From: an uncultured Lachnospiraceae bacterium
GTDB lineage: Bacteria; Bacillota; Clostridia; Lachnospirales; Lachnospiraceae
Reading direction: 5' to 3'
Length of the DNA stretch: 9,694 nt
Assembly: GCA_910577065.1 (NCBI GenBank)
Contig: CAJTLD010000061.1
Span: 1 to 9,694, forward strand
The notes under the pieces are model-generated. The model made no database searches, was not told where the DNA came from, and worked only from the letters and a program-made list of their open reading frames with translations. A program made the position numbers and the translations under genes. Shown piece after piece: positions 6,045 to 9,694 of this stretch. Position 1 is the first letter of the stretch, and every line of letters starts with the position of its first letter.

Positions 6045-7079
6045 ATGGCTCGTACGAAACATTTTGCCGGCATCGACTATTTTCGGTTTGCAGCGGCTTT
6101 TCTGGTAATCGCGATCCATACATCCCCTTTTGGGACATGGGATGAAACCATAGATTACCTGACGACTTACTGCCTGGGGCGGATAGCGGTTCCGTTTTTC
6201 TTTATGACGACCGGCTTTTTTGTACTGGCGCCGTATTATTTGAGTGATTTCCGCAAAAAACGCGCGCTGCATCGGTTTTTGCTCAAAAACACCACGCTTT
6301 ACCTGGCTGTCACGCTGTTTTACCTGCCGCTTATCCTGTATTCTGGACAGCTGCCAACAAGCGTGCCTGCATTTTTAAAAGACCTGTTTTTTGACGGAAC
6401 TTTTTACCATCTGTGGTATTTTCCGGCAGCGCTGACCGGCTGCCTTTTGTTGATGCTTTTGGGGCATATCTCCCTTACGGCCGCGGCAGTTTACTCGGTC
6501 CTTGCCTATGCCGCCGGACTGCTCGGGGACAGCTACTACGGGCTTATAAAAGGAGCGCCCTTGCTTTCTTCTTTTTATGACGGTATATTCGGCTTTACTA
6601 GCTATACCCGAAACGGCCTTTTTTTTGCGCCCGTTTTTATTCTGCTCGGCGCGCTGATTGCCGTATACCGCATCCGTATTTCCAAGAAAGCCTGCGAATG
6701 GGGACTTATCGTTTCTTTGGCCGGGCTGCTTTTGGAGGGTTATTTTACATACAGCCTGGATCTGCAGAAGCATAACAGCATGTACCTGTTCCTGCTGCCT
6801 GTTTTGTTCTTTTTATTCCAGTTCCTTTTGGGCGTGCAGGGACATGCCCCGGGGTGGATACGGGAAGGATCCATGCTGCTGTACGTGATACACCCCGCCG
6901 TAATCGTACTGTGGCGCATGATTGCAAAAGCGGCTGGCCAGACAAAACTGCTGGTAGAAAATACGTTTATCCTGTACGTTGCAGTCTGTACGCTGTCTGT
7001 AACAGCCGTATACCTGATCCAATCTTTGAAAGGAGGGATGATCCGATGGAACAAAAAGGACGGGCATGGATCGAACTGA
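6045..7079 (+). CDS. vanT: VanT-type membrane domain (acyltransferase-3 fold), separate gene
   Basis: This 344-residue integral membrane protein has about ten predicted helices (for example 12-28, 45-62, 84-100, 125-141, 146-162, 190-208, 218-234, 246-264, 276-292, 307-326). It begins GIDYFRFAAAFLVIAIHTSP, the start of the acyltransferase-3 family with its conserved His (residue 25), and has RIAVPFFFMTTGFFVL, typical of VanT. In VanT serine racemases this domain forms the N-terminal half, is thought to take up L-serine, and is fused to the racemase. Here it stands alone and ends shortly after the last helix (LIQSLKGG, then a polar tail). The ATG at 6045 follows GGAGGA (6030-6035) by nine bases. 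Its last 34 bases overlap the racemase gene in another frame. Either two natural subunits, a frameshifted VanT, or a programmed frameshift would explain this. Confidence 0.83.
   Translation: MARTKHFAGIDYFRFAAAFLVIAIHTSPFGTWDETIDYLTTYCLGRIAVPFFFMTTGFFVLAPYYLSDFRKKRALHRFLLKNTTLYLAVTLFYLPLILYSGQLPTSVPAFLKDLFFDGTFYHLWYFPAALTGCLLLMLLGHISLTAAAVYSVLAYAAGLLGDSYYGLIKGAPLLSSFYDGIFGFTSYTRNGLFFAPVFILLGALIAVYRIRISKKACEWGLIVSLAGLLLEGYFTYSLDLQKHNSMYLFLLPVLFFLFQFLLGVQGHAPGWIREGSMLLYVIHPAVIVLWRMIAKAAGQTKLLVENTFILYVAVCTLSVTAVYLIQSLKGGMIRWNKKDGHGSN
7029..7060 (+). promoter_or_regulatory. Overlap zone with racemase RBS and a possible -1 frameshift site
   Basis: AAAGGAGGG (7029-7037) is the ribosome binding site for the racemase ATG at 7046, inside the end of the membrane-domain gene. 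In the membrane frame, the heptamer C AAA AAG (7052-7058) is in the correct phase for -1 slippage, and -1 is the frame of the racemase. The same Shine-Dalgarno-like run lies about 15 bases upstream, near where such sequences stimulate shifting in dnaX. I see no strong downstream hairpin. Re-initiation at 7046 is well supported; the frameshift is a hypothesis. Confidence 0.45.
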
Positions 7080-8167
7080 ATATAGAACATCTGCGCCATA
7101 ACGTAGGGCAGTTCCAGGAGCTTCTTCCTGCAGGCTGCGCTATGATGCCGGCCGTCAAGGCAAATGCCTACGGCCACGGCGCCCCGCTGATTGCGGCTTC
7201 CCTGCAGCAGATGGGCATCCGCGATTTCTGTGTCGCCTCCATGAACGAGGCAATCGAACTGCGTAAAGCCGGAATTACGGGACAGATCCTGATCTTAGGC
7301 TATACGCCTCCCGGCCAGTTTCCGGAACTGGCTGAATACCGCCTGACCCAGACGGTCGTCGATTATCCGTACGCCGTCCGGCTAAACGATTACGGCAGAC
7401 CGCTGCGTGTGCATGTAGGCATTGACACCGGAATGCACCGTCTGGGCGAACGCAGCGGCAACACCGAGACCATACGGCGCATATGGGATCTTAAGAATCT
7501 TACCATTACAGGCGTTTTCTCCCATTTGTGCGTTTCCGACGGAACCTCCCAGTCCGACCGCGACTATACCCGGGCGCAAATAAAGAATTTTACTTCCATT
7601 GTGCGCTCGCTGCACAAAAGAGGGATTTCCGGCTTTAAAATGCACCTGCAGGGCAGCTACGGCGTCTTAAATTACCCGGATCTGCGCTTTGACTACGCCA
7701 GGATTGGCATTGCCCTCTACGGCGCGTTAAGCCTGCCGCACGACAAAACCAAAGCGGCTGTCCGCTTAAAACCCGTCCTTTCCCTAAAAGCGCGGATTGA
7801 ATGCGTAAAACCGCTTTATGCCGGGGAATCCGTCGGATATGGGCTGGATTATACCGCCCGGACAGATAAGAAAATCGCCGCCGTTTCCATCGGCTATGCA
7901 GACGGAATCCCACGCGGGCTTTCCAACCGCGGATACGCCCTTGTGCATGGCAAAAAAGCCGCCATTATCGGGCGTATCTGTATGGATCAGCTTATGATTG
8001 ACGTATCGGATATCCCGCAGGCTGCGGCAGGGGATGAAGCTATATTCATCGGCGCATGCGGCCCGAATGAAATTACGGCGGGCGAAGTGGCCCAATGCGC
8101 GGATACCATTTCCAATGAAATTTTAAGCCGCTTAGGGGAACGGCTTGAACGCGTCGTCAGCGGCTGA
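7046..8167 (+). CDS. vanT: VanT-type serine racemase catalytic domain (PLP, alanine racemase fold)
   Basis: This 373-residue cytoplasmic enzyme should convert L-Ser to D-Ser for the VanG ligase. Motifs: PLP lysine in AVKANAYGHG (Lys 38), IDTGMHRLG (126-134), HLQGSYGVLNYPDL (200-213), YARIGIALYG (217-226), catalytic Tyr 265 in SVGYGLDY, SIGYADGIPR (281-290) and ICMDQ (311-315). Near the end TISNEI places Asn 357 where alanine racemases have Tyr; as I recall, VanTG has Asn here and the change helps serine fit. Ordinary alanine racemase is the alternative, but this residue, the VanT-like GSYGVLNYPDL segment and the gene order favour VanT. The frame is open from 6854, but ATG 7046 is the right start: AAAGGAGGG (7029-7037) lies eight bases upstream and the protein then begins at the family's usual RAWIELN. 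It converges on the ABC transporter gene 8 bp away. Confidence 0.87.
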   Translation: MEQKGRAWIELNIEHLRHNVGQFQELLPAGCAMMPAVKANAYGHGAPLIAASLQQMGIRDFCVASMNEAIELRKAGITGQILILGYTPPGQFPELAEYRLTQTVVDYPYAVRLNDYGRPLRVHVGIDTGMHRLGERSGNTETIRRIWDLKNLTITGVFSHLCVSDGTSQSDRDYTRAQIKNFTSIVRSLHKRGISGFKMHLQGSYGVLNYPDLRFDYARIGIALYGALSLPHDKTKAAVRLKPVLSLKARIECVKPLYAGESVGYGLDYTARTDKKIAAVSIGYADGIPRGLSNRGYALVHGKKAAIIGRICMDQLMIDVSDIPQAAAGDEAIFIGACGPNEITAGEVAQCADTISNEILSRLGERLERVVSG

Positions 8168-8175
8168 GCCCAAAA

Positions 8176-9694
8176 TTATCCGTGCATATGGTACAGCTTT
8201 TCATATATGCCGCCTTTTTTGATCAGTTCTTCATGGCTGCCTTCCTCTTCAATCCCTCGCTCCGTCAGCACCAGGATGCGCTTTGCGTTGCGGATTGTCG
8301 TCAGCCTGTGCGCAATTACAAACGTCGTCCGGTTCTTCGCCAGTTTTTCAAGCGATTCCTGTACGACTTTTTCACTCTCATTATCGAGCGCCGACGTCGC
8401 CTCGTCAAAAATCAGGATCGGCGGGTTTTTCAAAAACACGCGCGCAATCGAAAGCCGCTGTTTCTGCCCGCCGGAAAGTTTTATTCCCCGCTGCCCGATA
8501 TCGGTGTCATACCCGTCTGGCAGCGACAGGATAAACTCGTGGGCATTTGCGTTTTTTGCCGCCGCAATTACTTCCTCGCGCGTCGCGTCCGGTTTCCCGT
8601 ATCGGATATTGTCATATACTGTCCCGACAAATAAATACACGTCCTGCTGCACGATTCCTATCTGGTTGCGCAGGCTTTTTTGTTTTACGGAGCGGATATC
8701 CCTCCCGTCTACAGACACCGTTCCGCCCGTCACATCATAAAACCGCGGGATCAGGCTGCAAAGCGTGCTCTTCCCCGCGCCGCTTGAACCGACCAAAGCC
8801 ACGTATTCCCCCGCGTCCACATGCAGGTTGACGTGGCTTAATACTTTTTCGCTGTTCTCTTCATAACGGAACGACACATTTTTAAAATCTACCGTCCCCT
8901 TCACCGCAGGCAGTTCTACGGCATTATCACTGTCCGCAATATCCGGCTCAATTGCCATAATTTCCAGAAACCGCTCAAACCCGGTATAACCGTTCTGAAA
9001 CTGCTCCGTAAAATCAATCAGCGTCTTAACCGGATCCGTCAGTACGTTGATATAAAGCAGAAACGTAATCAAATCCGTCACGTCTATTTTTTCCAGGGAA
9101 ATAAAAACGGCTCCCGCCACCAGCACCACGACCGTTATCAACAGTGAAAACGAACTCAACCCCGCATGATACCCTCCCATGTAAAAATAGCTGTTTTTCT
9201 TGGCGTTTAAAAACCCGCGGTTGCCCTCCCCGAATTTCTCCTCCTCCATACGTTCATTCGCAAACGACTTTACCACACGGATACCGGAAAGGTTATCCTC
9301 AATCCTGCTGTTGATCTCCGATATTTTTTCCCGGTTGCGCCGAAACGCCCGCTTCATTCTGCCATTAAAAAAATATGCGTAGCAAAACATCACCGGAATC
9401 AGAGCGAACGCAAAAACAGTAAGAAGCGGGCTGATGCAGAGCATAATCACAAACGCGCCGCAGATCTTAATCACAGAAATCACTACATTTTCCGGCCCGT
9501 GGTGCATCAGTTCCGTAATATCAAACAAATCCGTCGTAATCCGGGACATCAAAGCCCCTACCTTCTGATTGTCATAAAACGCAAACGAAAGCTTCTGGTA
9601 ATGTGCAAAAATTTCGGCACGCATATCGTATTCTATCCTGGCGCCCATGACATGCCCGTAATTGGTAATATAAAAATTACAAAAACAAGACACG
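8176..9694 (-). CDS. ABC exporter, fused membrane and ATPase domains, 5' partial
   Basis: 505 residues are visible and the frame runs off the right edge, so roughly 70-80 N-terminal residues (first membrane helices) are missing. The visible membrane part (1-250) has an MsbA-like intracellular loop (DNQKVGALMSRITTD, near 41-55), helices around 72-110 and 180-220, and the SGIRVVKSFANE loop (136-147). The ATPase domain (about 265-500) is complete: Walker A GSSGAGKST (302-310), Q-loop GIVQQDVYLF (Gln 350), signature LSGGQKQR (406-413), Walker B ILIFDE (426-431, catalytic Glu present) and switch His 462 in IAHRL. This is an ordinary type IV ABC exporter for drugs, lipids or peptides; the substrate is not evident. 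Since all catalytic residues are present, it could act as a homodimer or as the active half of a pair. Proximity to the van genes does not show a link, because it is on the opposite strand. Confidence 0.88.
   Translation of the reverse strand, partial: VSCFCNFYITNYGHVMGARIEYDMRAEIFAHYQKLSFAFYDNQKVGALMSRITTDLFDITELMHHGPENVVISVIKICGAFVIMLCISPLLTVFAFALIPVMFCYAYFFNGRMKRAFRRNREKISEINSRIEDNLSGIRVVKSFANERMEEEKFGEGNRGFLNAKKNSYFYMGGYHAGLSSFSLLITVVVLVAGAVFISLEKIDVTDLITFLLYINVLTDPVKTLIDFTEQFQNGYTGFERFLEIMAIEPDIADSDNAVELPAVKGTVDFKNVSFRYEENSEKVLSHVNLHVDAGEYVALVGSSGAGKSTLCSLIPRFYDVTGGTVSVDGRDIRSVKQKSLRNQIGIVQQDVYLFVGTVYDNIRYGKPDATREEVIAAAKNANAHEFILSLPDGYDTDIGQRGIKLSGGQKQRLSIARVFLKNPPILIFDEATSALDNESEKVVQESLEKLAKNRTTFVIAHRLTTIRNAKRILVLTERGIEEEGSHEELIKKGGIYEKLYHMHG

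Noticed and set aside
6854..7045. 64-codon upstream extension of the racemase frame
   Set aside because: It lies inside the conserved membrane-domain gene, its product (rich in Arg/Asp) looks non-coding, and ATG 7046 has an excellent ribosome binding site at the family's usual start.
8182..8831. Overlapping plus-strand frames opposite the ABC ATPase domain
   Set aside because: They are shadows of a gene with all ATPase motifs on the minus strand.

Overview
The window looks like chromosomal DNA of a Gram-positive Clostridia species, probably Lachnospiraceae. The reasons are strong AGGAGG-type ribosome binding sites, sigma-A-like promoters, a YprB-type RNase H-like protein, a TipA-type MerR regulator, a small four-cysteine protein resembling DUF6472, and a VanG-type ligase. 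This assignment rests on recognised protein families, not on any search.

Layout. (1) 1-885, plus strand: the 3' part of a YprB-like RNase H-fold gene that enters from the left edge. (2) 931-1613, minus strand: a MerR/TipA-type regulator with a textbook MerR promoter (19-bp spacer, inverted repeat). It carries an in-frame internal deletion and an internal ribosome binding site that would make a TipAS-like short product. (3) 1622-1792, minus: an unlisted 56-residue four-cysteine protein. (4) 1876-4666, minus: a two-gene restriction-modification operon of the BcgI (type IIB) kind. A 622-aa nuclease-methyltransferase fusion is followed, with a short overlap, by a 311-aa specificity subunit with two target-recognition repeats. 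Its own TTGATA-17-TATAAT promoter lies at 4775-4803. This block is visibly AT-richer than the genes around it, which suggests acquisition by transfer. (5) 4667-4980: divergent regulatory region. (6) 4981-8167, plus: vanG (D-Ala-D-Ser ligase) followed by a VanT-type serine racemase encoded as two overlapping genes, a membrane domain (6045-7079) and a PLP racemase domain (7046-8167). (7) 8176-9694, minus: the C-terminal six-sevenths or so of an ABC exporter that runs off the right edge and converges on the racemase gene.

How the genes work together. The vanG/vanT pair has what is needed to take up or make D-serine and join it to D-alanine. This would give peptidoglycan precursors ending in D-Ala-D-Ser, which bind vancomycin weakly. 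The usual partners are not beside it: there is no vanXY/vanX/vanY peptidase to remove D-Ala-D-Ala and no vanR/vanS pair within the window. The cluster is therefore incomplete, differently regulated, or served by genes elsewhere.

Most unusual points: the split VanT with a C AAA AAG slippery-type heptamer placed exactly where a -1 shift would restore a full-length fused VanT of about 707 residues; the deleted TipA-type regulator that keeps both its operator and its internal TipAS start; and the vanG cluster without vanXY.
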